The notes under the pieces were generated by a model. That model saw only the letters and a program-made list of their open reading frames with translations. It was not told the DNA's origin and did no database searches. 64,000 nt of DNA. It comes from Arcticibacter sp. GTDB lineage: Bacteria > Bacteroidota > Bacteroidia > 2-12-FULL-35-15. This document shows positions 19,895 through 28,169 of the stretch, one piece after another. Every line of letters starts with the position of its first letter. Within the stretch, counting starts at the first letter, position 1. The stretch lies in contig JAJNQB010000018.1 in the NCBI GenBank assembly GCA_021155045.1, positions 1 to 64,000 of the forward strand, written 5' to 3'. A program made the position numbers and the translations under genes.

Positions 19895-20256
19895 GCAATG
19901 GAGTTCTGTTTGATATGTTTGAAGAAAGGATTTAGAATCTTATGATGTTCCTTCTTTAAAGAGTAATAAATGGTTTGTCCGGAACGTCTTGTTTGCACAA
20001 TGTTTCCATCCTTCATTTTTCTCAGGTGCTGAGAAATTGCAGGAATACTAATACCAATTATGTCACTTAAATCGCAAGGACATAATTCTTGCTCATTCTC
20101 CAAAAGAAAAAGAATTTTAAGCCTTACTTCGTTCCCTGCTAATTCTAACACTTTTCCGAGGGATTCAAATATGTCAGCGTTTTCCTTTATTACCTTTTTA
20201 CATTGGTCAATCTGATGCTTATCAGCAAAAACTCTTATACATGAATTCTTTTCCAT
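19891..20256 (-). CDS. ArsR-family metal-responsive repressor
   Basis: The protein has 121 residues with a winged-helix ArsR domain: LAGNEVRLKILFLLENEQEL, then CPCDLSDIIGISIPAISQHL (recognition helix) and the wing near RRSGQTIYYSL. C10-terminal to the domain start, the CPCDL motif offers thiols that could bind a soft metal. It is expected to repress its own operon with merC and to release DNA on metal binding. The operator is visible just upstream. The promoter -7 box TAGATTTG (minus strand, 20261-20268) lies only 4 nt from the ATG, so the mRNA may be leaderless. Confidence 0.88.
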   Translation of the reverse strand: MEKNSCIRVFADKHQIDQCKKVIKENADIFESLGKVLELAGNEVRLKILFLLENEQELCPCDLSDIIGISIPAISQHLRKMKDGNIVQTRRSGQTIYYSLKKEHHKILNPFFKHIKQNSIA

Positions 20257-20260
20257 GATA

Positions 20261-20302
20261 CAAATCTATTTATTTTTAATTATTTAAGCAAATGCTTAAA
20301 TA
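20261..20302 (-). promoter_or_regulatory. arsR promoter and perfect palindromic operator
   Basis: TATTTAAGCA-AA-TGCTTAAATA (20281-20302) is a perfect inverted repeat with 10-bp arms. It covers the position expected for the -33 element. The -7 box TAGATTTG is at 20268-20261. The layout is the classic one for ArsR autorepression. Confidence 0.8.
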
Positions 20303-20312
20303 TAGATAACAA

Positions 20313-20336
20313 AAAAGGCGGGATTTCCCGCCTTTT
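20313..20336. terminator. Terminator after the RadA-like ATPase gene
   Basis: AAAAGGCGGGA and TCCCGCCTTTT form a perfect 11-bp stem with a 2-nt loop, 17 nt beyond the stop codon of the minus-strand gene at 20353. Confidence 0.88.
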
Positions 20337-20352
20337 CATTTCATTACCGATT

Positions 20353-22542
20353 TTATACCCGGTGGATCTTTTTGGCTTCATCAAACCCGATCCATTTCCC
20401 ATTGCTATCAAGTCCTCGATTTGCCAGTTCCCTCCGAACCAAGTAAATCAAGTCAAAGTCCCCTTTGATTGCTTCTGAAAGGAGTCGGTTACTTGTTAAG
20501 CTGAAAATATATGAAGGGTTGTCGTCATCCTTCCTGCTTTCATAAAAGCGGGGATCAAATTTTGAACGAGATTTCTGTTCCGATTTGTCGATGGATTGAT
20601 CCCATATTTTTAAGGCTTCAGCCATCTGCACCAAAAAAGCATTCAAATTCGGGTGAATTTCATTCACGACATCGTGAAAATTTACGCTGCGTTCTTGGGC
20701 AATATCCAAAATTTCAATGTAGTCGGCATCGGTAAGTTCCAAATCCCACTCCCTTTCAATCACACCTTTTAAAAGGCGTATTGTTCCGTTAAAAACAATG
20801 GTTGGTTTTTGTTTCGTAGGTTGATTAACTTTTGCTTGAGTTTTACCTTGTCTTTGACGTAATTTTTCTTCGCCAGTTTTGGTTAATTCGCCTCCCATTT
20901 GTTTCCAAATTTCAGGCGGGATTTCTTCTCTAATTACGGTATCGGCATCCATAGCTCGACTCATAGCCTCTTTGTACTTCTTTGCTTTATACAAACGATT
21001 AATTTCTTTTAGGACTGCGTGATCTTGTTTATCCAAGTATTCAGGTTCAGTCCAGTCTTCGGTTTTTGCGGTTTTCTTTTTCATGCTGTCTACGTTCGAT
21101 ACTTTATTCGGAACGTCCAAGTTCTTTCCGCTTTTCCTGACTCCATTTAACTCTTCTGCATCACTCATGCTATTATCGCCAAAAATATCAAGCTCTCCTC
21201 CCTGATTAAATCTTCCAAATTGTACAGCTTTACCTTGCTCCGGTACTTCAATTACTACGTCCACATCGTGCTGAAATTCATTGTTGCCTTTGAACTTACC
21301 TCCTTTGGTGGCCTGAAAGATGTAAATAAATGACTTTCCTTTATTGGAAGCTTTAAGCGCATCCAAATCTTTAGGAGATAAACCAAGTTTATTTACAGAG
21401 TCCAGGAAGATAAATTCATAAGAAGATAAATCCTTTGGCAATGCATCTGCCACAAATAGATTTTCATGAGCAACATCCTTATCCTTCAATTTTTTCTGAA
21501 GGGTTGCATCCAACTTCTCTTCTTTAGCAACATAAAGTACCTTTCCATGATTTCTTGCCAAGTATCCTGCAAAATCAACACATAAATAACTTTTACCCAT
21601 CTTCGGCATTCCAAAAACCATTGCTGTAAATCCCGGAGCAGGATCACCAATAAAATCAAGCCACTTTCCTGTGAATCCCAAAGCATTAAATTGTAGATTG
21701 GTGAAATCCGTACTCGGCATCACGTTAACTTGCTGAGAGGAATTATTAATTCCACTCAAATCCATCTTTTTCTTTTTTACTTTGGTGTACGATTCATCAA
21801 TATCATCGTAAGCATTCTCGTATCTCTCAATGATAGATTTCAATCGCTTAACAGTAGCGGGCGTGAGAACAAAGTGTTTGGCATTACCCATTGTATTGAA
21901 TGCTTTAAGAACCGCTTGTTGGATTGACATAATGTCTTTAGCCACAGGAGATTTTTTAGTGATTTTCTTTTCCTCAATAGCTTTTTGCAACTCGTCTATA
22001 AAGATTTCAAATGTCTTTTTGTAAAGAACTTTATCGTTGAAATCCAAAAAACGGTTAATGAACTTCACTTCAGTTGAAATCTCTCCGTATGGATTCTTCC
22101 TTTTACGTCCGGATTCCTGCTTGCCATCCAAAGATTCACCTCTTTCTTTCAATATTTTTTCGATAGCATTTTTTCGAATTGTGATCCATTCTTGTTCTCC
22201 ATCCTCCAGTTCAGCATCCAACTCAAGTCGATAAATCATTTTTAACCTTTCGGTTGTGAACTTTTTATATCCCATAATATCTGCCTTTGCTCGTTTTGTT
22301 TCGGGATGTTCATCTGAAATACCGGATAATGAAATAGAACTCGACTTAATAAACTCTTCAATCTTTTTGAAAGACAAATTTACCATGCTTTTGAAATCAG
22401 CATCTCCGCTCCAGTCTTCTCCTTCATTAGTCTTAGCAATAATGGCCGTATGAGATTCCTTTAATGCTTGCGGCAGGTTTTCAAATCCTATTTCATCTAT
22501 GGTGTCAAAGTAATTGTCGGTGGTTATTTTTATTGCTTTCAT
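20353..22542 (-). CDS. Large protein with central RadA/RecA-like ATPase domain
   Basis: The protein has 729 residues. Residues about 290-455 form a RecA-fold ATPase with Walker A GMPKMGKS (311-318), Walker B FIFLD (377-381) and a RadA-like DVDVVIEV strand. The N-terminal 280 residues are helical and highly charged, with a recognisable ITTDNYFDTIDEIGFENLP start. The C-terminal 250 residues are unassigned. Host RadA has a zinc finger and Lon-like domain, both absent here. A role in element DNA processing, replication or packaging is plausible but unproven. It overlaps the Dam stop codon (TAATG) and is last in the long minus-strand block. Confidence 0.7.
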   Translation of the reverse strand: MKAIKITTDNYFDTIDEIGFENLPQALKESHTAIIAKTNEGEDWSGDADFKSMVNLSFKKIEEFIKSSSISLSGISDEHPETKRAKADIMGYKKFTTERLKMIYRLELDAELEDGEQEWITIRKNAIEKILKERGESLDGKQESGRKRKNPYGEISTEVKFINRFLDFNDKVLYKKTFEIFIDELQKAIEEKKITKKSPVAKDIMSIQQAVLKAFNTMGNAKHFVLTPATVKRLKSIIERYENAYDDIDESYTKVKKKKMDLSGINNSSQQVNVMPSTDFTNLQFNALGFTGKWLDFIGDPAPGFTAMVFGMPKMGKSYLCVDFAGYLARNHGKVLYVAKEEKLDATLQKKLKDKDVAHENLFVADALPKDLSSYEFIFLDSVNKLGLSPKDLDALKASNKGKSFIYIFQATKGGKFKGNNEFQHDVDVVIEVPEQGKAVQFGRFNQGGELDIFGDNSMSDAEELNGVRKSGKNLDVPNKVSNVDSMKKKTAKTEDWTEPEYLDKQDHAVLKEINRLYKAKKYKEAMSRAMDADTVIREEIPPEIWKQMGGELTKTGEEKLRQRQGKTQAKVNQPTKQKPTIVFNGTIRLLKGVIEREWDLELTDADYIEILDIAQERSVNFHDVVNEIHPNLNAFLVQMAEALKIWDQSIDKSEQKSRSKFDPRFYESRKDDDNPSYIFSLTSNRLLSEAIKGDFDLIYLVRRELANRGLDSNGKWIGFDEAKKIHRV

Positions 22543-23408
22543 TATGCTGCGAATTTTAGTCGTTTGAGTTTGGATTCAATTTCTTTTATGGACATGGTTT
22601 TAACTTGGGGAACAGCTTTTACTGGTTTTATTTTTTCGGGATCGTAATTAAAAACAAGCATTTCTGTTTTCTTTTTATCGGTATGTTTTGTTACGGCAAC
22701 GGATTTTTCCACCCTTTTTGTTCGCCACTTGAACTTTTTTATGCACTGGCTCAGTATGGTAGAAGGATAACTACTCAACAAGAATTTTCCCTTAACTTTC
22801 GACAAAGCATTTAAAAGGTCTTTATAGTCATTTTCGGAATAACCTTTATAGTGTCCCATATCAGAACCGATGTAAGGAGGATCGGCATAAATGAAAGCAT
22901 CCTTGGCATCACATCGTGCAATCACTTTTACCGCATCATTATTTTCGATCTGCACCATTTTTAAACGTTGTGCGTATGCGTTTGTAAAATCTTCTCTTTT
23001 GTTGGCAAGCGATTTCTCTTTGGAGTTTGTCTTTCCAAAGCCCCAAGAACCTATCATTCCTGCGAAGCCCTGATTGGTGAGCGTCCACAATGCCCATGCA
23101 CGTTTTACATCAGGAAATAAATCCGGGTGTTCATACACAACCATTGCTTTTTTGTAAAGCTCTCTGCTATGAAGAGTGGATTGTATTTCCTTTTGCAATT
23201 CCGGGAATTTAGATTTAATGACTTTGAAAAAATTAATGACTTCACCATTTTTATCATTGATAACTTCCACTTCTGATTTAGGTTTGGCAAAAAACAATGC
23301 TCCTCCGCCAAAGAATGGTTCACAATAAATCCGATGTGCTGGTATTAGATTTAATAAATGCTTCAGCATGTTCTGTTTTCCTCCGTAGTATGTGATTGGT
23401 GTTTTCAT
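22542..23408 (-). CDS. D12-class DNA N6-adenine methyltransferase (Dam-like)
   Basis: The protein has 288 residues. The SAM-binding motif PFFGGGALFF (residues 31-40) and catalytic DPPYIG identify the Dam/D12 class. KTPITYYGGKQ is its usual N-terminus. ATG at 23408 is preferred over the in-frame 23435 start, because the latter lies inside the upstream terminator hairpin. No partner endonuclease is nearby, so it is an orphan methylase, as is common in phages. It may protect element DNA from restriction. GATC specificity is likely for the class but not shown. Confidence 0.9.
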   Translation of the reverse strand: MKTPITYYGGKQNMLKHLLNLIPAHRIYCEPFFGGGALFFAKPKSEVEVINDKNGEVINFFKVIKSKFPELQKEIQSTLHSRELYKKAMVVYEHPDLFPDVKRAWALWTLTNQGFAGMIGSWGFGKTNSKEKSLANKREDFTNAYAQRLKMVQIENNDAVKVIARCDAKDAFIYADPPYIGSDMGHYKGYSENDYKDLLNALSKVKGKFLLSSYPSTILSQCIKKFKWRTKRVEKSVAVTKHTDKKKTEMLVFNYDPEKIKPVKAVPQVKTMSIKEIESKLKRLKFAA

Positions 23409-23414
23409 AGTTTG

Positions 23415-23444
23415 AAAAAACCGGGCATAAATCAATATGCCCGG
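23415..23444 (-). terminator. Terminator/attenuator between the 23455 gene and dam
   Basis: On the minus strand CCGGGCAT pairs with ATGCCCGG and is followed by TTTTTT. It lies just 7 nt before the Dam start codon, so dam expression may depend on read-through. Confidence 0.8.
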
Positions 23445-23454
23445 TAATTAATTG

Positions 23455-24015
23455 TTAGCTGTACACAAGTGCTTTTCGGTTATTCCAAATCTTATCAAAG
23501 CTTTTGTTTCCGCCTGCCCAATGATAAGAAAGAACTCCTTTGTTGTTAGTCACCTTTAAGATTGACCATACTGCTTGGTCGGTTGCTGCTCCGGGATTCG
23601 CAAATCCCTTGTAAACTTCGTTTGCGTTTGTTTCATCTACCAGTTTCGGCTCGTAGAAGATTTTGTCGTTCATGCTTGTTACCTTTTCAGATAATTGTGC
23701 TACCGAGTTTTTCAAATTCACGATCTCCGCATTGCCTTCAGTTTGTTTCGCTTCTGTAGCCAAACCAACCGCTGCGGGGCTTTGTAGCATCTCCATGATC
23801 TTATCTCTCAAATCATTTACATCAGTTGAAGCAGGAACAGTTACTTCTGTTTGATCTACGAACACATTGTACAATGCTCCCTGACCGATGTCGATTTTGA
23901 TAATGGTATCTCTTACGACTTCCACTTCTTTGATTTGATGTTTCAAAATGAAACGTGGTGAACCGTCTGTGACGATTTTAAGGCTTGCCCCATTGTTGAT
24001 GATTTCTGTTGCCAT
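23455..24015 (-). CDS. Virion-like block protein, 186 residues, unknown
   Basis: I do not recognise this protein. It has no signal peptide or membrane helix. Residues 1-65 look beta-rich (SLKIVTDGSPRFIL, then short strands). A heptad region around residues 95-120 (NLKNSVAQLSEKVTSMNDKI) suggests a trimeric coiled coil, and the C-terminal third contains VWSILKVTN and YHWAGGNKSFDKIW. A beta head plus coiled coil is compatible with a fibre or structural subunit. It is followed by a terminator and lies 1 nt downstream of the preceding gene. Confidence 0.6.
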   Translation of the reverse strand: MATEIINNGASLKIVTDGSPRFILKHQIKEVEVVRDTIIKIDIGQGALYNVFVDQTEVTVPASTDVNDLRDKIMEMLQSPAAVGLATEAKQTEGNAEIVNLKNSVAQLSEKVTSMNDKIFYEPKLVDETNANEVYKGFANPGAATDQAVWSILKVTNNKGVLSYHWAGGNKSFDKIWNNRKALVYS

Positions 24016-24207
24016 TTAATCCTCCTTTTTGTCTTGGTTGTTTTTACTGTTGTTAATTGCCCCTACAATCACTTCACCGATTACAGCTCCCATGAACCCG
24101 CCAATCATTACAAAGGGAATGGTGTCCTTTTGTGCTTCTTTGGCGTAGAAGTAGCTGATGAGTGAAGCAGCGAGTGTAACGGATGATACGATTGTTTTTT
24201 CTTTCAT
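24016..24207 (-). CDS. Small membrane protein, 63 residues
   Basis: Two predicted membrane helices (VSSVTLAASLISYFYA and IPFVMIGGFMGAVIGEVIVG) and a lysine/aspartate-rich tail. Its start overlaps the stop codon of the 214-residue lipoprotein gene upstream, with 1 nt between it and the next gene. A virion-membrane or holin-like role is possible; no family was recognised. Confidence 0.6.
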   Translation of the reverse strand: MKEKTIVSSVTLAASLISYFYAKEAQKDTIPFVMIGGFMGAVIGEVIVGAINNSKNNQDKKED

Positions 24208-24851
24208 TATTTATTGGCGTTGATGTAAAGTGTGGTTGCGATTCCTGATAGTATGAGCATGCCTCCGGCAAGCAGTTTATTTTGCAGCACTTTCCTGCGC
24301 TGTGATTTATAGGCTGTATTTAGATCTTCGGTGAGCTTTCTTTCCCTTTCTAAATTCTCATCCAACAAACCTTTTAGTTGTGAATAGGAGGCCGCACAAA
24401 CCACCATCTGCGAATCTTTCGTTGCAACCAGTTCCTGTAGCTGAACAATGTTGGTGTCGTAGATGCTTTGTGTACTGTCCACCCATGCCACATAAGCGAG
24501 TGTTTGTTGTTTTAATGAATCACAATCGTTCAGTAATTGCTCAAAACTCAAGGTGTCGCTTTGCTTTTCAGCTAATGCAACAAGTGCAATTTGCGATTGA
24601 TTCAACTTGAACTTGGTTGCTTTAAGTTTGCTTTGAGTAAAGGATAATTCCTTTTGCAAACTGTCGCTGTGTGTTTTCAGAGATTCAAGAGCGGTTTTGT
24701 AATTGGTATCAATGCGCTCCGCTTTTTCTGAAGCCTTTATGATTTCTGTTTTATCCGGCTTCACTTTCTCTCCGGTATTGCAGGTACTCAGTGACAGGAA
24801 CAAACCTGTGATCAGTGCTGTAAATAAAATAACTAATGGAACTCGTTTCAT
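24207..24851 (-). CDS. Coiled-coil protein with possible lipobox and C-terminal membrane helix
   Basis: The protein has 214 residues. An N-terminal hydrophobic segment ends in LSLSTCNTGE, a plausible lipoprotein signal. Residues about 40-185 are a long coiled coil with cysteines (DCDSL, CAASY). A C-terminal helix (LLAGGMLILSGIATTLYI) is followed by three residues. Anchors at both ends joined by a coiled coil are reminiscent of phage spanins that bridge inner and outer membranes, but I cannot match a family. Confidence 0.62.
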   Translation of the reverse strand: MKRVPLVILFTALITGLFLSLSTCNTGEKVKPDKTEIIKASEKAERIDTNYKTALESLKTHSDSLQKELSFTQSKLKATKFKLNQSQIALVALAEKQSDTLSFEQLLNDCDSLKQQTLAYVAWVDSTQSIYDTNIVQLQELVATKDSQMVVCAASYSQLKGLLDENLERERKLTEDLNTAYKSQRRKVLQNKLLAGGMLILSGIATTLYINANK

Positions 24852-24876
24852 AATCTTTCGTTTTTAATAATGGTTT

Positions 24877-25104
24877 TTAATTGATTGTTTTTGACTTTTT
24901 CTCAAGGGAGTAACCGAATGTTCCTGCACCAATCATGCTGATGAATGCGTAGAACATATATTCAGGAACCTCCATTCCAAAGAACTGCTGCGATACCCAA
25001 CTGATAATGGACATAAGCACGTAGGTGAGTGTAATTACTTCTCTTAATGAAAAGTTGCCGTCTTTGTCTTTTAAAAGTTGGTGTATGATGTCTTTAATCT
25101 TCAT
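24877..25104 (-). CDS. Small two-helix membrane protein, holin-like
   Basis: The protein has 75 residues with two membrane helices (VITLTYVLMSIISWVSQQFF and YMFYAFISMIGAGTFGYSL) and a basic tail. Size, topology and position directly after cell-wall enzymes fit a holin, but that is inference. Its ATG overlaps the stop codon of the preceding gene (ATGA). Confidence 0.6.
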   Translation of the reverse strand: MKIKDIIHQLLKDKDGNFSLREVITLTYVLMSIISWVSQQFFGMEVPEYMFYAFISMIGAGTFGYSLEKKSKTIN

Positions 25105-25841
25105 AGTTGCTGTTCTTGTTTTTTAAATAGATGATTAAATGTTTCGCTGATCTGTTCAGCGATGTTCTTGAGTTTATCGCCTCCGCTGAGAGCGATGAAC
25201 CCTACTGCAAGCAGACCTATAATTCCTGCTCCGACTGCGATTCGCCTGTAGGTTTCTCTTTTTACTGCTCTGAAATCAATCAAGGTGTAAGTGAATTTAT
25301 TGCCGTACATACTGCGGTGGCGTTCGCATAAGCGCAGGAATTCCTGAAAGGCTGTTGCATTTTCAAAGACCTGACAGCCTGCCGAATTTTTATCAACGGT
25401 TTTTGTTGTTCCAATTCTGTTGGCTCTGTGGATATTGATCCCATACAAGCCTTTTGTTTTCATTCCGTTGTAAAAATCAAGAGAGGCATCACGGTCATAA
25501 TCCCTAATAATGGTTACAGGTTTTCGCTGTACTAAAGCCAAATATTGTCCACGGTGCAAGCCCATTTCGTAAGCATGCTCGTATTGTCCTTGTCCAAGTA
25601 TGGCTGTTCCCTGTGGCTGCATCGGATTGCGTAACCAAAACGTTCCCGGATCTGTGGTGGCTTTGTAAACGTGATAGTTCCATTTGATTGGGCTAACCTT
25701 ATAGAACACATGAATCTCGTCATCAAAACGATTCGGAATTGTACTGGCTGAACGCAAGCCAACAATATTCAACTCATACGGGCGTGTATAGAGTTTATAT
25801 CCTTTGTGCTTTAGTATCGCTCTTAACTTCTGTAATACCAT
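25101..25841 (-). CDS. YkuD-like cell-wall protein with C-terminal membrane helix
   Basis: The protein has 246 residues. The motif INIHRA (H138) followed by NSAGCQVF (S153, C156) resembles the HxxxSxGC active site of L,D-transpeptidases and of related phage cell-wall proteins. A single helix near residues 203-222 (IAVGAGIIGLLAVGFIALSG) would anchor it. It lies between the amidase and a holin-like gene. It may cut or remodel peptidoglycan during entry or release. The family link rests on the motif only. Confidence 0.68.
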   Translation of the reverse strand: MVLQKLRAILKHKGYKLYTRPYELNIVGLRSASTIPNRFDDEIHVFYKVSPIKWNYHVYKATTDPGTFWLRNPMQPQGTAILGQGQYEHAYEMGLHRGQYLALVQRKPVTIIRDYDRDASLDFYNGMKTKGLYGINIHRANRIGTTKTVDKNSAGCQVFENATAFQEFLRLCERHRSMYGNKFTYTLIDFRAVKRETYRRIAVGAGIIGLLAVGFIALSGGDKLKNIAEQISETFNHLFKKQEQQL

Positions 25842-26284
25842 TATGCTGCGGAATTAAAATCAGGTTCGTAATTCTTTAGCCAGTCTTTTACATCAAAGCA
25901 TGGACATGCTTTTTTTACTCCCGGAAAATCTCTGTGTCCAAGCACTTCTGCTTTGGGATACTTTTCCGTTAAGCGAACGATGATATCGAACATGGCGTGC
26001 TTTTGTGCATCGCTACGGTTGTCAACAGGCTTTCCGTCTTTATCAATACCGCCAACATAAGCGATGCTGATGCATTCGGAATTATGCTTGTAAACTCCGT
26101 AGCTGTTCTTCTTTTCATCAAGCAATTGAACTATTGTTCCATCACGTTTGATAAAGTAATGGTAGCCGGGTGTGTCACCCCATCCACGCTGTTCTTTCCA
26201 GTAACGCTTGATAGACTCAAGGGTGGTTGTTGTGGGCGTTGCTGTGCAATGCACCACGATGTATTTTATGTTTCTTAAATTCAT
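25841..26284 (-). CDS. N-acetylmuramoyl-L-alanine amidase (amidase_2, T7 lysozyme type)
   Basis: The protein has 147 residues, a single amidase_2 domain. Predicted zinc ligands are H12 (VVHCTATP), H117 (GHRDFPG) and a cysteine in CPCFD (C127 or C129), as in T7 lysozyme. It cleaves the bond between N-acetylmuramic acid and the stem peptide. It has no signal peptide, so it needs a holin or virion delivery. Its start overlaps the upstream stop codon (ATGA) and its own stop overlaps the next start. Confidence 0.92.
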   Translation of the reverse strand: MNLRNIKYIVVHCTATPTTTTLESIKRYWKEQRGWGDTPGYHYFIKRDGTIVQLLDEKKNSYGVYKHNSECISIAYVGGIDKDGKPVDNRSDAQKHAMFDIIVRLTEKYPKAEVLGHRDFPGVKKACPCFDVKDWLKNYEPDFNSAA

Positions 26285-27174
26285 AAATAGTTGATTGTTT
26301 TGGTTTCCACTAAAAAGTGTTTTCCGTTGTTTTCAAATAGTGTGTGATTTCCTTTTTGGGCGATCTCTTTTCCAAGCACCATATTGGCAGGAACTTTAAT
26401 TGCTTTCTTTGGATGCACCCAAACAAGTGTTGCATGTTTGGTGATGATACTCGAGCTTTCAATACCGGACAGCGACCATTTCTTCCCATCGTAATTCAAT
26501 CCCATGCGGGTGAACTGTAAACGGATCGCTTGCTTTTGTTTCTCATCGGTAAAGCTGTTAAGCATTCCGTTGACAAGCGTTTGGCGAACTCCACCGATTC
26601 GGTAGTTGGTTTTAAAATCATCAGAGACTGTGGTGTAATCGTCTTTTGATTTTAATTTTTGCAGGGCTTTAATTGCACCGGTGAAGTTTTTGATGATCGC
26701 AGCAGAGTAGAGTTCTTTTGCACTTGCTGAAGCATCCAATGTTTCTCCTTGCGTCATGACATTGAAAGTGCTTTCATCAATCGTACTTGGATATCCCGCT
26801 TTGATAAGAGCCGCTTCTGTTTTACTTCCAAAATCTCCATCCGCTCCTGCTTTACCGAGTGCATCTTTTCCTAACTTAGTAAGCAATACTTCCTGAACCT
26901 GTTTTACTCTCGCTCCTTTGCTGCCTTTCTTTAATGGAAAATCATCGTTTCGTTTAGGAGCAGAGGGAAGGGAGAAGTTTGATTTAGCCGGAGGGTTTAA
27001 GTCCAGGTCAGGCACTTCACTCGCATTTTCATCCGATGTTTTCTCCTTACGATTCTGCCACCATTGGTAACCAAAGTATCCCAATGTGCCTGTAGCTGCT
27101 ATACCCAAACTAATCAGCAAAATCTTCTTTCCCTTTCCTGATGTTGGTTCTTGTTGTGTTATTGTCTGCTCCAT
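26281..27174 (-). CDS. Membrane-anchored peptidoglycan-binding-like protein
   Basis: The protein has 297 residues. After a short cytoplasmic start there is one membrane helix (ILLISLGIAATGTLGYFGYQ). Residues about 75-145 resemble a peptidoglycan-binding_1 domain (KKGSKGARVKQVQEVLL ... DGDFGSKTEAAL). The remaining 150 residues are unassigned. It sits just upstream of the amidase gene, so it probably anchors or aims cell-wall cleavage. The same N-terminal helix layout is seen in the next protein (27176-27898). Confidence 0.72.
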   Translation of the reverse strand: MEQTITQQEPTSGKGKKILLISLGIAATGTLGYFGYQWWQNRKEKTSDENASEVPDLDLNPPAKSNFSLPSAPKRNDDFPLKKGSKGARVKQVQEVLLTKLGKDALGKAGADGDFGSKTEAALIKAGYPSTIDESTFNVMTQGETLDASASAKELYSAAIIKNFTGAIKALQKLKSKDDYTTVSDDFKTNYRIGGVRQTLVNGMLNSFTDEKQKQAIRLQFTRMGLNYDGKKWSLSGIESSSIITKHATLVWVHPKKAIKVPANMVLGKEIAQKGNHTLFENNGKHFLVETKTINYL

Positions 27175-27175
27175 T

Positions 27176-27898
27176 TTATTTTCGTTTTGCTGTAATGATT
27201 TTCATCCATTCATCGTACTGTCCGAATTCACTCTCGCTTTTCATATCCTCAAGCATATTCGTTCCATACAATCGTTTGTATTCTAAAGCCACTTTCACAA
27301 AGGCTGTCTGCGTTGGTATTTCATTAAATACCGCTATGATGGCTTCTGCATCTGTGCCTCCAAAGAATCCATACTCTTTATCAAAGGCTGCTTTCATTCG
27401 TTTTGCCCATGCTGTATATGCAACAGGACTTGGTGCTTGCCCTTTCTTTTCAGGCTTGGCAGCGAGGATTTGAAGCATCTCGTTGTATTCGGTGGTTTGC
27501 AATTCATCGCTCATGTCTTTAATCAGATTGCCGTTGTAAAGCTTCTGATAAGACTTTACGACTTTAGCGAACTCCTCCTTGCTTGGTATTTCACGAAGGG
27601 TATCACGTAATGCATCTGTGTCTGTTCCCGGCCATCCGTCATTCTCAAAAGCCATTTTTATTTGTTTAGCTGAAGTGGCAGATGTGCCATCTTCGAAACT
27701 CTTGTTCTCTTCTTTGTTGGCTATTTTATTGAGAATGATTTTTCTGCCGATATAGATCGTTCCTCCAACTACTACTACACCAAGCAAACTGAAAAGTATT
27801 TTTTCCTTTAGCGTCCACGTTTCCTTATCCTGCTGCGTGGGCTGCACAGCCTGAACAGGTGATGGTTTGGGTTGATATGTAGTTACAGCGGTTTCCAT
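27176..27898 (-). CDS. Membrane protein with two annexin-like repeats
   Basis: The protein has 240 residues. One N-terminal membrane helix (ILFSLLGVVVVGGTIYIG) is followed by two internal repeats of about 70 residues. Each has a GT-D-x-D/E-A motif (WPGTDTDALRDTL and FFGGTDAEAIIAVF), then an IP-S/T segment, a K-x-Y-x-x-L-Y-G/N motif and an acidic helix. The GTDxxAI pattern resembles annexin repeats, which bind membranes in a calcium-dependent way in eukaryotes. Its function here is unknown. It is 1 nt from the peptidoglycan-binding gene. Confidence 0.65.
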   Translation of the reverse strand: METAVTTYQPKPSPVQAVQPTQQDKETWTLKEKILFSLLGVVVVGGTIYIGRKIILNKIANKEENKSFEDGTSATSAKQIKMAFENDGWPGTDTDALRDTLREIPSKEEFAKVVKSYQKLYNGNLIKDMSDELQTTEYNEMLQILAAKPEKKGQAPSPVAYTAWAKRMKAAFDKEYGFFGGTDAEAIIAVFNEIPTQTAFVKVALEYKRLYGTNMLEDMKSESEFGQYDEWMKIITAKRK

Positions 27899-27899
27899 G

Positions 27900-28139
27900 T
27901 TACAGACCTAAGTATGCTTTTGCCATTGCAGTTTTTACCGGATCGTTTTTTACAATGTGTGCGAGCTTCTCCACTTCATTTGTTTTTAGTTTGGAAGCAA
28001 GCACCGTTAATGCTTTCATTTTTTTGTCGGCTTCCTGTTCTGTAGAAGCCTCGATGGTGATTGTGTATGAGATTTTTGACATTTGTTTTTGTTTTGAGAC
28101 AGTTTTTCTCTTAGCCAACCGCTTTGTGCAGGTAGCCAT
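27900..28139 (-). CDS. Small basic protein, 79 (or 60) residues
   Basis: I do not recognise this protein. The long form begins with a strongly basic segment (TKRLAKRKTVSKQKQ). An alternative ATG at 28082 (MSKISYTITI) is preceded by an A-rich stretch like those before other genes of this block and would give 60 residues. The common part is one beta strand plus two helices. Confidence 0.55.
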   Translation of the reverse strand: MATCTKRLAKRKTVSKQKQMSKISYTITIEASTEQEADKKMKALTVLASKLKTNEVEKLAHIVKNDPVKTAMAKAYLGL

Positions 28140-28169
28140 TTAAAAATTGTCAGGATTAATTAATGATTG

